64,000 nucleotides of DNA from Nannocystis sp. RBIL2 (GCF_026626745.1 NZ_JAPNJW010000001.1:1332001-1396000); one strand, 5' to 3'; shown: positions 18,024-27,311, counted from the first letter of the stretch. Program-made: numbers and translations. Notes: generated from the letters alone by a model not told the origin.

Positions 18024-19189
18024 AGTTCGACGACACCAGCGAGGGCCTCGGCCTGCGCGGCCTGCAGGTCGCCCCGGCGCAGGCGTTCGGCGCGGTGCGC
18101 CTCGTCCCCTTGCTCAAAGAACATGTCCGTGAGGACCTGCGCCTCGGGACACTCGAGTTCAAGGACCGGCGCCCCCACGCCGTCGGCCTGCGCGGCCAGG
18201 CCGACGCCCCGACGGTCGCCTATTGCTCGTACATCCCGCACGCCTACGTCCTGCGCTGGTCGAGCGACGGCACCGCCGTGGCCGCCCGCGGCGCGGCCTT
18301 GACCGACAAGCAGCTCGGCCTGCGCGAGGTCGGCGGCGTGCGCGTGCTCCACCGCATGGTCCGCCAGGAAGAGCCGGGCGCGCTGCGGTTCCTGCCGCTG
18401 CACCTGGCGATGGAGGGCTTCTTGTCGCTGCACTTCGGCGGCCCCGACGTCGCCTGGAGCGAGTACAGCCGACAGGCGCTGAGCCACGGCCTGTCGCCGC
18501 GGCGCGAGCGCGCCGTGCTCGGCAGCTACGTCCACGGCCTCGAGGACGCCGTGCGGATGTTCGAGATCCACGAGCGCCAGGTCGGCGCCCTCGTGTTCGT
18601 CGCCGACGCCCTGGCGGCGATGGTCGTGTTCCCCCACCCCGACGACTACCGCGCGCTGCACCGCAGCCTCGTGCGCGACTTCTTCGGCGAGCTCGTCTAC
18701 CAGTACGCGATCCTCTACGACGACGTCCCGGCCCACCGCGTCGCCGTGCGCGAGGCCGAGATCTCCGACCTCGCCGGCCTGCGCGCCGCAGTCGCCCGCG
18801 CCCGCGCCGACTGGACCGCCTTCACCGCCGACATGGCCGCGGGCGTGTTGCGCGAGACTCTGCGCTGGAAGACGGTCCACCGGACCGGCCCGTTCCGCCT
18901 GCGCCGCTTCATGTCGGCGCTGCGGCCCGACGAGGACAACCACATCGGCGAGGCCATCGTGCGCGACAGCGGCGAGCTCGAGTACTGCAAGACCTTCCGC
19001 CTGTCGGCGGCCCAGGTCCGGCGCGCCTATCTGCTCGAGAAGCTGGCGCAGCACCACTGGGACCTCGCGCGCACGGCCGAGTCCCTCGGCGTCGAGGTCC
19101 CGGCGCTGCTGGTCCGCCTACGCAACGCCGGCTTCGGCTACTTGCTCAAAGAACATGTCCTGAAGAACCTGCCCTCCGGGACTGTTTAG
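18020..19189 (+). CDS. ARPP-2-like protein with Fis-type HTH C-terminus
   Basis: This 389-residue protein begins with GLQVAPAQAFGAVRLVPLL, which resembles the ARPP-2 domain described in surveys of NAD and ADP-ribose-linked operons (recalled, not checked). The C-terminus (about 335-380) is a Fis-type helix-turn-helix with YLLEKLAQHHWDLARTAESL. The GTG start overlaps the stop of the TROVE-like gene, with a GGAGG site 5' of it, so the two proteins are co-translated partners. Both ends contain an identical 19-base piece of palindromic element (18110-18128 and 19142-19160), each encoding LLKEHV. The last 4 bases overlap the convergent HU gene. Confidence 0.6.
   Translation: MKFDDTSEGLGLRGLQVAPAQAFGAVRLVPLLKEHVREDLRLGTLEFKDRRPHAVGLRGQADAPTVAYCSYIPHAYVLRWSSDGTAVAARGAALTDKQLGLREVGGVRVLHRMVRQEEPGALRFLPLHLAMEGFLSLHFGGPDVAWSEYSRQALSHGLSPRRERAVLGSYVHGLEDAVRMFEIHERQVGALVFVADALAAMVVFPHPDDYRALHRSLVRDFFGELVYQYAILYDDVPAHRVAVREAEISDLAGLRAAVARARADWTAFTADMAAGVLRETLRWKTVHRTGPFRLRRFMSALRPDEDNHIGEAIVRDSGELEYCKTFRLSAAQVRRAYLLEKLAQHHWDLARTAESLGVEVPALLVRLRNAGFGYLLKEHVLKNLPSGTV
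18109..18150. repeat. Palindromic element, first copy in the ARPP-2-like gene
   Basis: TTGCTCAAAGAACATGTCC followed by GTGAGGACCTGCGCC. The first 19 bases recur exactly at 19142-19160. Confidence 0.6.
19142..19186. repeat. Palindromic element forming the 3' end of the ARPP-2-like gene
   Basis: TTGCTCAAAGAACATGTCC, then TGAAGAACCTGCCCTCCGGG. It supplies the last dozen codons and the stop, between two convergent genes. Confidence 0.6.
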
Positions 19190-19479
19190 GCCTCCAGCGC
19201 CGCCTTGAGCTCGCGCGCCGGCTTGAACCGGACCGTCTCGCTGCGGGGGATCTCGATCGCCTCCCCCGTCTTCGGGTTGCGCCCGGGCCGCGCCTGGGTC
19301 ACGTGGACCGAGAACGAACCGAAATTCGGGTGAACGTAGCGCCCCTCCCGCCGCAGGCTCTCGGCCACCGCGGCGAACACCGCGTCGACCACCTTGCCCG
19401 TCGCCCCCACGGACAGCTCCGGACCGCCGCTCTCGTCGAGCTGGCGGCGGATCGTCTCGATCAACTCCTTGCGCGTCAT
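19186..19479 (-). CDS. hup: HU/IHF family DNA-binding protein
   Basis: This 97-residue protein is a full-length HU/IHF histone-like protein that bends and compacts DNA. Seen: N-terminal MTRKELIETIRRQL, the beta-arm start NFGSFSVHVTQARPGRNPKT and the tail RFKPARELKAAL, all typical of the family. The start at 19479 is supported by an inverted TAGCCT box 12 nt upstream, with no Shine-Dalgarno sequence, so the message is probably leaderless. Confidence 0.95.
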   Translation of the reverse strand: MTRKELIETIRRQLDESGGPELSVGATGKVVDAVFAAVAESLRREGRYVHPNFGSFSVHVTQARPGRNPKTGEAIEIPRSETVRFKPARELKAALEA

Positions 19480-19485
19480 GGCCTG

Positions 19486-19491
19486 AGGCTA
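19486..19491 (-). promoter_or_regulatory. -10-like box of the HU gene
   Basis: TAGCCT on the minus strand starts 12 nt before the ATG. Confidence 0.5.
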
Positions 19492-19581
19492 GCAGGCCCG
19501 ACCTGCGTGAAGGGCGCACTCCGGCGGTGTGGCCGGCCGGCCTCGCACCACCCGCCGCGCGATCTCTCGCGGCCGCGGCGG

Positions 19582-19587
19582 TATAAT
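19582..19587 (+). promoter_or_regulatory. Consensus -10 box (TATAAT) in a long gap
   Basis: GCGGTATAAT is the only perfect TATAAT noticed in the window. It lies 21 nt before an ATG at 19603 and about 510 nt before the Cys-rich peptide gene. What it drives is not clear. Confidence 0.4.
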
Positions 19588-19602
19588 TCGCCGTCGTTGC
19601 AG

Positions 19603-19899
19603 ATGCATCGACCGCCGCCCGCGCTGGGGCTCCGCCCGCGAAACAACGTCTGTCTGCGCATACAGGAACGTGCGCCAGGCCCCGGGCGGCGCCCGCGTCG
19701 ACGCATGAGGCCGCCCAATCGGGGGGTCCTACGGTATTGTTCGCTGCATTCGGCCTGTCGGCGAAAATGGCACAACTGCCGTGATTGTATCGAGCCTCAC
19801 AAATGTTTCTCGGCCGGGCCCGGGTCGCCCGCCGGGGGCCCGCGATCGGCCGCGTTCCATGCTTGTACAATCAATCTTGACCCGCCACTATACATCTGA
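19603..19899 (+). CDS. Possible small Cys-rich protein, doubtful
   Basis: An open frame of 98 residues follows the TATAAT box with the short spacing seen for real genes here. It has a Cys-rich centre (YCSLHSACRRKWHNCRDC) and many Arg and Pro residues. Codon use is not the strong GC3 type of neighbouring genes and no ribosome binding site is seen. The interval could instead encode a structured RNA: a strong GC hairpin lies near 19812-19853. Confidence 0.2.
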   Translation: MHRPPPALGLRPRNNVCLRIQERAPGPGRRPRRRMRPPNRGVLRYCSLHSACRRKWHNCRDCIEPHKCFSAGPGSPAGGPRSAAFHACTINLDPPLYI

Positions 19900-19906
19900 G
19901 CATGAT
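19877..19906 (+). promoter_or_regulatory. Possible promoter of the secreted Cys-rich peptide operon
   Basis: TTGACC and CATGAT are separated by 18 bases, and TATACA lies between them. The leader would be about 180 nt. Confidence 0.25.
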
Positions 19907-20094
19907 TGCAACTCGCTACCGCGAGCGTTAGCGTCGACGTTGCTCTAGGGTCATTGAAGCGTGGACGGCCCCACTCCGGTGCATCGAGACCGGTCGCGTC
20001 AACCGTTAGCCCTTACGGGCCGCTGGCCCTTCGGGCCGATCCCCTCCATGCCCTCACCAGGCACCCCACGGACCAGATACCCCGTCGGCCACCC

Positions 20095-20373
20095 ATGACC
20101 AGCACCGCCAAATTCGCCTTGGGTTTCTCCCTTAGCCTGGCTCTCGGCACCGGCGTGTTGTCGCAGCCCGTCGAGCCCTCGGCCGGCTGGTTCGGCAACT
20201 GCCTCATCTGCAAGTGGGATCCCTGGGGCGGCCCGGCGTTCTGCGCGACGACCTCCAGCAAGGGTTGGTGGGGCTGCTACGCCACCGGTTACAAGTGTCT
20301 CAATGGCGGCCAGCCGTGCGGCAAGAAAGCCCCCACGCCGGCCGCCACCGGCGAGGCCGGCCTGACCCCCTGA
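20095..20373 (+). CDS. Small secreted Cys-rich protein
   Basis: This 92-residue protein has a signal peptide (residues 1-24, KFALGFSLSLALGTGVL) and a short mature chain with seven Cys and many Trp and Gly residues (NCLICKWDPWGG, GWWGCYATGYKC). It has no known family by eye. The compact disulfide-rich form is typical of exported peptides or small structural proteins. It is followed 35 nt later by a membrane-anchored protein and then by an anchored thioredoxin-like protein, which may help fold or tether it; this link is inference. Confidence 0.65.
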   Translation: MTSTAKFALGFSLSLALGTGVLSQPVEPSAGWFGNCLICKWDPWGGPAFCATTSSKGWWGCYATGYKCLNGGQPCGKKAPTPAATGEAGLTP

Positions 20374-20408
20374 TCCCCGAACAACGAGCACGGAAGCGGC
20401 GGTTCGGA

Positions 20409-21212
20409 ATGTCCCCAAGGAAGCTGGTCTTCACCCTCGCCGGCCTCGCCGCCGTCTGTGCCCTGCTCTCCTACGCGGCGAGCGAGCGCGTCGGCGGCCT
20501 CCGCGGCGGGGCGACGGCCTCCGCGGCCACGCGTTCGGCCGGGCCCGGCTACGGCTCCTATCTACAGATCGCCGGCGTCCAGCCGCGGGACTACGACGCC
20601 GCCAACAAGGGCGCCCGGCGCGACGGGGACGCCTGGGTCCTCGGCGACGTCGACCTCGAGGCCGTCCGCGCCGCCGCCGCCGCGCCCGAAGACCTCGACC
20701 GCCTGGCCGAGGCCGACCCGAAGTGGATCCCGACCCAGACGTGGAAGATGCGCCACGGCGGCGCCAGCCCGTTCGCCATGGCCAAGGAGCACTGCAGCGC
20801 CCGCCACCTCGCGCAGATGGAGGCCATGTGCAAGGCCGACATCAGCGTCGTCGTCGAGCGCCAGAGCCCCGGCGACGGCCACGTCGTCTACGCCCGGCCC
20901 ACCCTCGGCGACGAGGCCACCGATGACTGCCACGCCTACGCCGACTGCATCGCCCGCAACGCCTGGCTCGACCGGCCCACGCCGCTGCCTGACGGTCGCA
21001 CCCGCTATCACGCGTTCCAGGCCGGCGACATCCGCCTGCCGATGCACGGCACCAAGGACGAGTGGCAGACGAGCCTGCGCTCGGAGATCGAGCTCGTCAC
21101 GGACAACCTCACCGCGCTGCGCCGGCTCGACCCGGCGGACCCGCAGATCCGCCAGAGCCTGGATCTGCAGCAAGATCTGCTCGAGCAGCTCGAGTGGATG
21201 GCCGCATTGTGA
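20409..21212 (+). CDS. Membrane-anchored periplasmic protein of unknown function
   Basis: This 267-residue protein has one N-terminal hydrophobic helix (residues about 6-24) and a soluble exported domain. Seen: an Ala/Glu-rich helical region, a segment [20 protein letters not shown], four Cys in two pairs ([15 protein letters not shown] and DDCHAYADC), and a C-terminal helix with [14 protein letters not shown]. No family is recognised. It sits in an apparent three-gene operon with the Cys-rich peptide and a thioredoxin-like protein; its stop overlaps the next start (GTGA). Confidence 0.65.
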   Translation: MSPRKLVFTLAGLAAVCALLSYAASERVGGLRGGATASAATRSAGPGYGSYLQIAGVQPRDYDAANKGARRDGDAWVLGDVDLEAVRAAAAAPEDLDRLAEADPKWIPTQTWKMRHGGASPFAMAKEHCSARHLAQMEAMCKADISVVVERQSPGDGHVVYARPTLGDEATDDCHAYADCIARNAWLDRPTPLPDGRTRYHAFQAGDIRLPMHGTKDEWQTSLRSEIELVTDNLTALRRLDPADPQIRQSLDLQQDLLEQLEWMAAL

Positions 21213-21802
21213 GCTCGTTGCGCCGCCATCGCCCTCTCCTCGCCGGTCTGGCCGCCGGCCTCCTCGTCGCCGTCGCGGCCGCCTGGCTGCTCGATCCAGC
21301 CCGCTGGCTGCGCCCCGGTGTCGGTCGCGTCTTCGTCATCGGCACCTGTTCTTACAGCAAGGTCGCGCTCGACATCCTCCGCGCCGACCCCGCCGCCCCG
21401 TTCATCCCCCTGGTCCTGCCCGCCGACGTCCCGGAGTTCGAGGCCGACGCCTGCGACGTCGCCCGCGCCCGCCTGCAGCGCGGCGGCGCCTTCTGGCTGG
21501 CAGTCCTCCCGCGCGACTACGTGTGCCGACGCCTGCGCGACCTGGCCGCCGCTCGCTTCGCCGGCGAGACCACCGGCGAGGGCTATCCGGCATGGGTCAG
21601 CGCCCAGGGCGAGTTCGTCGGCCTCGGCGTCGACCCGCGCCAGATCGCCGCGCTCGGCCTGACCCCGCCGCCCGCCGTGGTCCGCTTCTGGGTCGAGGGC
21701 GGCTACGACCGCGCCCTGGTCGAATCGCTGGGCTTCGCCGTCCCCGAAGGCACCGTCCAGGGCCCGCGCCAGCCGACGCCGATGGCCTCCGTGGTCGACT
21801 GA
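21209..21802 (+). CDS. Membrane-anchored thioredoxin-like protein
   Basis: This 197-residue protein has an N-terminal membrane helix (about 8-28) and a domain that looks thioredoxin-like. Seen: a first strand leading into [15 protein letters not shown], where CSYS occupies the place of the CxxC motif with only the first Cys kept, and later [15 protein letters not shown], which resembles the cis-Pro strand. Such a single-Cys version could act as an isomerase or be inactive. The GTG start at 21209 overlaps the previous stop. The assignment rests on these two motifs only. Confidence 0.5.
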   Translation: MSSLRRHRPLLAGLAAGLLVAVAAAWLLDPARWLRPGVGRVFVIGTCSYSKVALDILRADPAAPFIPLVLPADVPEFEADACDVARARLQRGGAFWLAVLPRDYVCRRLRDLAAARFAGETTGEGYPAWVSAQGEFVGLGVDPRQIAALGLTPPPAVVRFWVEGGYDRALVESLGFAVPEGTVQGPRQPTPMASVVD

Positions 21803-21813
21803 CGGTTGGCTCG

Positions 21814-21872
21814 AAGGACATGCCCTCGGGGGCATGTCCCACTGGACATGCTCTCGACAACATGTCCTGTCG
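21814..21872. repeat. Cluster of GTCC/GGAC palindromes between convergent genes
   Basis: GGACATGCCCTCGGGGGCATGTCC is followed by GGACATGCTCTCGACAACATGTCC: two complete palindromes within 60 bases between two convergent stops. Confidence 0.7.
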
Positions 21873-21891
21873 TTCACCTGGCGACGCCCCT

Positions 21892-22299
21892 TCACTCGCG
21901 CTCCAGCACCTCGGCGGCCTGCAGCGCCACGAAGCTCCACGCGAACAGGCCGAGCGTCACCAGCACCGCGAGGCGCAGCCCGGTCGCGATCGCGTAACAG
22001 ACATGGAGCCCGGCGCAGGCCGCGAACAAGCGCCAGCGAGCGCGTGAGGGTCGTCGCGCCAGCAGAGCGGCCGCGGCCGCCGCGACCGCCGCGAAGTACC
22101 CGATCCACAGCCAGCCCGAGGCCGGCACGCCTGGCAGGGCGCCAGCCTGGAGCCCGGCGGCGATCTGCTCGATCACGCTGTGCTGTTCGCACTGGTCGAG
22201 CACCGGCAGGGCCGCGCAGGCGAGCCCGAACAGCGCTGCCGCGCGGCGCACGGCCTCGCGCCGCCAGCGTTCGGCGATGTCTTCCTGCCCCCGGCTCAC
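21892..22299 (-). CDS. Small integral membrane protein of unknown function
   Basis: This 135-residue protein has about four hydrophobic segments and one soluble loop with a Cys pair ([16 protein letters not shown]). The membrane segments are Ala/Leu-rich and end in [13 protein letters not shown]. No family is recognised. Its GTG start at 22299 is supported by an inverted TAGGGT box 12 nt upstream with no ribosome binding site. It converges on the thioredoxin-like gene. Confidence 0.6.
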   Translation of the reverse strand: MSRGQEDIAERWRREAVRRAAALFGLACAALPVLDQCEQHSVIEQIAAGLQAGALPGVPASGWLWIGYFAAVAAAAAALLARRPSRARWRLFAACAGLHVCYAIATGLRLAVLVTLGLFAWSFVALQAAEVLERE

Positions 22300-22305
22300 G
22301 ACACC

Positions 22306-22311
22306 ACCCTA
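22306..22311 (-). promoter_or_regulatory. -10-like box of the small membrane protein gene
   Basis: TAGGGT on the minus strand starts 12 nt before the GTG. Confidence 0.45.
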
Positions 22312-22377
22312 CTGCGCCGCGCCGGCGAACGCACGCGCGCGCGCAAATTCGCCCGCGCCGCCGTCGATCGCCCCGGC

Positions 22378-22383
22378 TATCAT
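22378..22383 (+). promoter_or_regulatory. -10-like box of the double-FHA gene
   Basis: TATCAT starts 13 nt before the ATG at 22391; a leaderless message is predicted. Confidence 0.5.
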
Positions 22384-22390
22384 CATCGGG

Positions 22391-23392
22391 ATGGCCGAGG
22401 CTCACGGAGACGGAGACGACGACAAGCGGAGCCGCGCGACCCGCATCTTGGCCGCGCCGGTCGAGCCGCGGACCTCGTTCGCCGCGACCTTCAAGGCGAT
22501 GTTTCGCGAGCTTCACCCGATCTACGCCGCCTTCGACAAGGACGGCCTGCTCTGCGTCGCCGCGCGGGAGGACGGCAAGATCGCCGCCTACGTCCACCTG
22601 CCGATCCTCAGCGAGCAGGGCGCCTTCGGCGTCATCGGTCGCCACGAGTGCTGCGGCCTCACCCTCCACGACGAGGACGTCTCGCTGCGGCACGCGCTCG
22701 TGCGCGTCAGCCAGCAGGGCCTCGGCGAGGCGCGCGTGCGCCTCATCGACCTCGACTCGTCGAACACCTTCCGCACCGAGGACGGCCAGGTGTGCAAGTC
22801 GGTCCTCGCCGAGGGCCCGCTGTTCGTCCACTTGCTCGGCTACCAGCTGTTCCTGTTCCCGACCGGCACGCTGGCCCCGAGCCGCTGGGAGAGCAGCGCT
22901 GACGCCACCTGGCAGTCCTTCCCCGAGCGCGTCTACCTCGATCACCGGATCCCCGAGCGCGCCAATCGCGAGCAGCGGCGCCCGCAGCCCGCGGGTCGGG
23001 CGAGGCGGCACACGTACATGACGCTGCTCCCGGCCGCCCAGCACTTGCGCGCCAAGCCCGGCGCCGGCGGGCGGATCGTCGGCACCATCCTGCTCTCGGC
23101 CGAGAACACCCAGATCGCCCACCGCGTGTGCGCCGAGGACCTCGAGCGCGGCATGCTGATCGGCCGCTACGAGCGCTGCCAGCTCGCCGGCGCCAGCCAC
23201 AGCCTGTCGCGCGTCCACCTGGTGCTGCTGCTCGACGAGGGCGACATCTGGGCCGTCGACACTGCCAGCCTCAACGGCACGATCGTCGACGGTCAGAAGA
23301 TCAGCGCGATCGTGCTCGACCGCGAGCTCGAGCTCAAGCTGCCGGCTGGCATGGGCATGCGCTGGGTGCCCGAGCACATCCCGCCCTCCTGA
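22391..23392 (+). CDS. Protein with two FHA domains
   Basis: This 333-residue cytoplasmic protein should bind phosphothreonine peptides. The first FHA domain (about 60-150) shows [24 protein letters not shown] and DSSNTF; the second (about 245-330) shows [18 protein letters not shown] and [13 protein letters not shown]. Both keep the conserved Arg, the Ser-Arg pair and the Asn that contact the phosphopeptide, the first with SLRH in place of S-RH. A Ser/Thr kinase and a PP2C phosphatase are encoded about 35-41 kb away and could be in the same network. Confidence 0.85.
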   Translation: MAEAHGDGDDDKRSRATRILAAPVEPRTSFAATFKAMFRELHPIYAAFDKDGLLCVAAREDGKIAAYVHLPILSEQGAFGVIGRHECCGLTLHDEDVSLRHALVRVSQQGLGEARVRLIDLDSSNTFRTEDGQVCKSVLAEGPLFVHLLGYQLFLFPTGTLAPSRWESSADATWQSFPERVYLDHRIPERANREQRRPQPAGRARRHTYMTLLPAAQHLRAKPGAGGRIVGTILLSAENTQIAHRVCAEDLERGMLIGRYERCQLAGASHSLSRVHLVLLLDEGDIWAVDTASLNGTIVDGQKISAIVLDRELELKLPAGMGMRWVPEHIPPS

Positions 23393-23560
23393 GCGACGCC
23401 CACGCTCGCCTCGACTCGAGCGAGTGACGCGCGACCCAGCCTCGCTCGTGCGTGACGCGCTCTCGCACGCGCTTGGAGCCCGACGTGCACGAGCGGGCCG
23501 ACGTCCGACCGCTGCGACGCCGTCTCTGCCGCTCGCGGCTGCACGCGCGTCGCGGCCTGG

Positions 23561-23566
23561 TAAGCT
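23561..23566 (+). promoter_or_regulatory. -10-like box of sthA
   Basis: TAAGCT is followed by a GAGGAG ribosome binding site and the GTG start at 23588. Confidence 0.45.
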
Positions 23567-23587
23567 TTGCGCGCCCGAGGAGCCCGC

Positions 23588-25057
23588 GTGACCGCCGAGC
23601 CCAACCTGTCCTCTTCGCCATCTGGTTCCGTCCCCGTCCGGCCGAGCGGCCTCGAATTCGACGTCGTCGTCCTCGGCTCCGGCCCCGGCGGCGAGGGGGC
23701 CGCCATGCTCGCCGCCAAGGCCGGCCGACGCGTCGCCCTCGTCGAGCGCCACCGCGCCGTGGGCGGGGCCTGCACACACCTCGGCACGATCCCCAGCAAG
23801 GCCCTGCGCGAGGCCGTGCGGACGCTGAAGAGCGTGCGCCAGAACCCGCTGTTCGCCGACCTCGTCGCCGGCCACGTCGTCACGTTCCCCCAGCTCCTCA
23901 CCGGCGCGCGGCGCATCATCGACAGCCAGGTCGAGCTGCGGCGCAGCTTCTACCACCGCAACCACGTCGAGGTCTTCACCGGCCAGGCGCGCTTCGCCGA
24001 CCCGCACACGATCGAGGTCGAGGAGCCCGGCGGCGCGCGCCCGCGCCTGCGCGCCGGCGGCATCGTCATCGCCACCGGCTCGCGCCCCTACCGGCCGCCG
24101 GACGTCGACTTCTCGCACCCGCGGATCTTCGACAGCGACACCATCCTCGGCCTCGGCCACCACGGCCGCGAGCGCGCCCCGCAGTCGATCACCATCTACG
24201 GCGCCGGCGTCGTCGGCTGCGAGTACGCCTCGATCTTCCGCGGCCTCGAGATGAAGGTCAACCTCGTCAACAACCGCGACAAGCTGCTCGCCTTCCTCGA
24301 CGACGAGATCATCGACGCCCTGTCGTACCACCTGCGCGATCAGGGCGTGCTGATCCGCCACAACGAGATCTACGAGCGCATCGAGCCCCAGCCCGACGGC
24401 GTCGTCGTCCACCTCAAGTCGGGCAAGAAGCTGCGCTCCGACATCCTGCTGTGGGCCAACGGGCGCACCGGCAACACCCAGGACATGGGCCTCGAGGCGA
24501 TCGGCATCCAGCCCAACAGCCGCGGCCAGATCGAGGTCGACGACGTCTATCGCACGCGCGTCCACCCGCACATCTACGCCGTCGGCGACGTCGTCGGCGT
24601 CCCGAGCCTCGCCTCCGCCGCCTACGATCAGGGCCGCTTCGCCATGACCCACCTGCTCCACGGCGAGTGCGACGCCCGCCTCGTCAAGGACATCCCGACC
24701 GGCATCTACACCGACCCGGAGATCAGCTCGGTCGGCCGCACCGAGCGCGAGCTGACCCAGGAAGGCGTGCCCTACGAGGTCGGCCACGCCCTGTTCCGCA
24801 ACCTCGCCCGCGCCCAGATCACCGGCATCCGCGTCGGCGTGCTCAAGCTGCTGTTCCACCGCGAGACCCTGCAGATCCTCGGCGTCCACTGCTTCGGCGA
24901 TCAGGCCGCCGAGATCATCCACATCGGCCAGGCGATCATGGCCCAGAGCGGCGAGGCCAACAACCTGCGCTACTTCATCAACACCACCTTCAACTATCCG
25001 ACCATGGCCGAGGCCTACCGGGTCGCCGCGCTCAACGGCTATAACCGCGTGTTCTAG
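23588..25057 (+). CDS. sthA: Soluble pyridine nucleotide transhydrogenase
   Basis: This 489-residue flavoprotein transfers hydride between NADPH and NAD+. Seen: FAD-binding [17 protein letters not shown], then [17 protein letters not shown], which has the single Cys and TIPSKALR sequence typical of SthA rather than the CxxxxC of other disulfide reductase relatives; NAD-binding [21 protein letters not shown]; and a dimerisation domain ending in [18 protein letters not shown]. Length fits the family (about 465 plus a short N-terminal extension). GAGGAG precedes the GTG start. Confidence 0.93.
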   Translation: MTAEPNLSSSPSGSVPVRPSGLEFDVVVLGSGPGGEGAAMLAAKAGRRVALVERHRAVGGACTHLGTIPSKALREAVRTLKSVRQNPLFADLVAGHVVTFPQLLTGARRIIDSQVELRRSFYHRNHVEVFTGQARFADPHTIEVEEPGGARPRLRAGGIVIATGSRPYRPPDVDFSHPRIFDSDTILGLGHHGRERAPQSITIYGAGVVGCEYASIFRGLEMKVNLVNNRDKLLAFLDDEIIDALSYHLRDQGVLIRHNEIYERIEPQPDGVVVHLKSGKKLRSDILLWANGRTGNTQDMGLEAIGIQPNSRGQIEVDDVYRTRVHPHIYAVGDVVGVPSLASAAYDQGRFAMTHLLHGECDARLVKDIPTGIYTDPEISSVGRTERELTQEGVPYEVGHALFRNLARAQITGIRVGVLKLLFHRETLQILGVHCFGDQAAEIIHIGQAIMAQSGEANNLRYFINTTFNYPTMAEAYRVAALNGYNRVF

Positions 25058-25059
25058 CG

Positions 25060-25082
25060 CCCGGCGCCCTCGCAGCGCCGGG
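25060..25082. terminator. Terminator-like hairpin between sthA and the VWA gene
   Basis: CCCGGCGC and GCGCCGGG form a perfect 8-bp stem between convergent stops. There is no T-run, so it may only be a weak or two-way terminator. Confidence 0.4.
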
Positions 25083-25111
25083 TCGGCAACGAATCACCCG
25101 GCGCCCGCGCC

Positions 25112-26590
25112 TCACTTGCCGAGCTTGTACGCCTTCGCCTTCGACTTCTTGCCGTAGATCTTGGCCTGCTCCGCGCTCTGCCTGGCCATGTCGAGCCCCG
25201 ACTCGGCCTCCTTGAGCTCCTCGATCTGCTTGCTCAGCTTCGGGCTCGGCGTCACCTTCTGCTGCTGCTCGAGCGCGACCACGCTGTCCTTCAGCACCTT
25301 GCGCGCCTTGTCGTAGTCGCCGCTGTCGACCGCGACCGCGGCGGCCTGCATCTGCGCCGCGCTCTCGACCTCGGCCACGCGGACCGTCACCTCGGTGCGC
25401 TCCGACCGGCGGACCTCCTCGGCGTCGGCGCTGGTCGGGGCCGACAGCGCCAGCTTGCCGTCGACCGGCCGGCCCTGCTGGGTCTGGTCCTTGGCCTTGA
25501 GATCGATCGTCCCGAGCGCGAGCTGTCCCGTCGCGCCTGTCCCGAAGTTCACCTGCAGCTTGACCACGATCTCGCGCACCTGCTGGGCCGCCAGCGAGCC
25601 GACCAAGATCGACGCGCCCTGCGGCGTCTCCTGCCACGAGTAGCCGTAGACCTGGCGCACCTGCACCCCCGGCGCCATCTGCATCGTCACCTCGATCCCC
25701 GAGGCCACGGTCGCCACCAGCCCGGCGAACTCGTCCGACAACACCCGCGAGATCGCGTCGGTCCCCTGGATGAAGTGATAGCGCCCGCCGCCCTGGTCGG
25801 CGAGCCGCGTCATCAGCTCCTCGTTGTAGTCGAGCCCCACCCCGAGCGTCGACACGCTGACCCCGTGGCCGAAGTTCTCGCGCGCGCGCTGCCCGAGCAC
25901 CAGCGGGTCCTTCTCGCCCTCGTTGGCCTGGCCGTCCGACAGCAGCATCAGGTGGCGCAGCTCGCTCTCCTTGCGCGTCTTCGGATCGAACACCTCGAAC
26001 CCGCGGAAGAGCGCCGGACCGAGGGCGGTGCCGCCTCGGTCGGTGATCGCCAGCACCGCCTTGCGCGCGGCCGCGAGGCCCGCCTCGTCAGCGACCACGC
26101 GCTCGGTCAACACCTCGACCTCGCTGTCGTAGGCGATCAGCGTCAATCGATCGTGCGGCTTCAACTCCTTCAGCAGATCGAGCGTCGCCTGCTTGACCGC
26201 CAGCAGCTTCTCACCGGCCATGCTGCCCGAGCGGTCGAGCACCACCGCGAGGTCGAGCGGCGGCCGCTCGCCGACGACCTCGCCCTCGCCACGCAACCGC
26301 AGCAACAGATGGACATCGAGCGTGCCATTGCGCCGATCGAGGACCTCGAATTGCGGCAACACCTCGAGCTTCACCGACCCCGAGGTCATCACCCAACCCA
26401 GACCTCCAGGCACCGCCGCCTCCGCCTTCGCTTCTACCTTCGCTTCTACCTTCGCCTCGGCCTTCGCCGGCTCGCTGGACGCCGACGCCTCGCGCCTGGG
26501 CTCGCCCTTGCCGGTACATCCGCTCGTGACGAGCAACGCGAACATCGTGAACACGAACGGGACCTGCGAGGACGGACGCGACTTGGACAT
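25112..26590 (-). CDS. VWA domain lipoprotein
   Basis: This 492-residue lipoprotein has a signal peptide with lipobox LVTSGC, a Lys/Glu/Ala repeat linker ([16 protein letters not shown]) and a von Willebrand factor A domain with MIDAS motif [11 protein letters not shown] and the strand [13 protein letters not shown]-terminal to it are a beta-rich part and a helical, Lys-rich tail ([10 protein letters not shown]). It resembles the YfbK-like VWA proteins of the envelope. The ATG at 26590 is chosen because it opens the signal peptide. It converges with sthA. Confidence 0.88.
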   Translation of the reverse strand: MSKSRPSSQVPFVFTMFALLVTSGCTGKGEPRREASASSEPAKAEAKVEAKVEAKAEAAVPGGLGWVMTSGSVKLEVLPQFEVLDRRNGTLDVHLLLRLRGEGEVVGERPPLDLAVVLDRSGSMAGEKLLAVKQATLDLLKELKPHDRLTLIAYDSEVEVLTERVVADEAGLAAARKAVLAITDRGGTALGPALFRGFEVFDPKTRKESELRHLMLLSDGQANEGEKDPLVLGQRARENFGHGVSVSTLGVGLDYNEELMTRLADQGGGRYHFIQGTDAISRVLSDEFAGLVATVASGIEVTMQMAPGVQVRQVYGYSWQETPQGASILVGSLAAQQVREIVVKLQVNFGTGATGQLALGTIDLKAKDQTQQGRPVDGKLALSAPTSADAEEVRRSERTEVTVRVAEVESAAQMQAAAVAVDSGDYDKARKVLKDSVVALEQQQKVTPSPKLSKQIEELKEAESGLDMARQSAEQAKIYGKKSKAKAYKLGK

Positions 26591-26767
26591 CGCCAGCCTG
26601 CAACGCCGTCGCGGTCCGGTGGTTCTGATCGCACGACGACTGCATCTCGATCGCGGCTGCGAACCCTCGTCCTCGACGATCTCGCACCGCGAACGCGGCC
26701 GCTCGAATTCGCGCCTCGCAGCCTCGTCGTCGAGGCTGTCTTTTCGGACATCTGACTCCAACCACGC

Positions 26768-26773
26768 TACTGT
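26768..26773 (+). promoter_or_regulatory. -10-like box of the lipoprotein gene at 26780
   Basis: TACTGT starts 12 nt before the GTG; a leaderless message is predicted. Confidence 0.45.
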
Positions 26774-26779
26774 CCCCGC

Positions 26780-27247
26780 GTGTCGGTCCGCCTCGTCGCC
26801 CTCCTCGTCCTGCTGGTCCTCGGATGCGCCCACAGCCCGGCACCGCCGCCGGGTCCGCGCGTGCTGGCCGGCAGCGCGCAGATCCAGCGAGCCGAGGCGA
26901 CGGTCGAGCTGACGCTCCGCTACGAGGTGCGCGAGGGATCGGCGCTCGAGATCTCGGCCGAGTTGCGCGGCGGCGGTAGCGGCAGCGTCGGCGCCGTCGC
27001 CGTCGAGCTGCGCCCCGACTGTTTCGAGCTCGCGGGCCCCGCCGCCTGGACCGCCGAGGTCGCTGCAGGCGAGACCGCGAGCAACACCTGGAAGCTGCGC
27101 CCCACGACCGAGGGCATCGCGCGGGTCGAGGTCCGCCACGGCCTCGCCGGCAGCGACCTCGACGGCATCACCACGGCAGCCTTCCGCGTCGGCGCCGACG
27201 CGATCCGCCTGTGCGCCACCGCCGACTGCGCCGGCGAGGCGCCGTGA
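26780..27247 (+). CDS. Small lipoprotein with beta-sandwich-like domain
   Basis: This 155-residue protein begins with a signal peptide and lipobox (LLVLLVLGCAHS, Cys at about 16). The rest is strand-rich (VELTLRYEVREGS, VRHGLAGSD) and ends with a likely disulfide in LCATADCAG. No enzyme motif is visible; it looks like an Ig- or BACON-like envelope protein. The GTG start is supported by the TACTGT box 12 nt upstream. It is divergent from the VWA lipoprotein gene, 189 nt away. Confidence 0.65.
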   Translation: MSVRLVALLVLLVLGCAHSPAPPPGPRVLAGSAQIQRAEATVELTLRYEVREGSALEISAELRGGGSGSVGAVAVELRPDCFELAGPAAWTAEVAAGETASNTWKLRPTTEGIARVEVRHGLAGSDLDGITTAAFRVGADAIRLCATADCAGEAP

Positions 27248-27311
27248 CCGGGTCGCCGCGCCAGTTTTGCGAAGCGAGATCGCGCAGGGAGTTTTCCCGG
27301 GGCCGGTCTGT

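Larger units (their letters stand above)
19480..20094. other. Long intergenic region, lower in GC than its surroundings
   Basis: About 600 bases between HU and the secreted peptide gene. It holds the HU promoter, a TATAAT box, the doubtful small open frame, a GC-rich hairpin near 19812-19853 and a TTGACC/CATGAT promoter-like pair near 19877-19906. No confident gene. Confidence 0.5.

Noticed and set aside
19476..19775. Minus-strand frame of 99 codons upstream of HU
   Set aside because: It overlaps the HU promoter, is Arg-rich without features, and has no promoter or ribosome binding site.
21008..24922. A minus-strand open frame of about 1300 codons
   Set aside because: It runs opposite to clear genes (double-FHA, sthA and others), has low-complexity Arg/Ala/Gly/Asp content and no domain. 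High GC content makes such antisense frames common.
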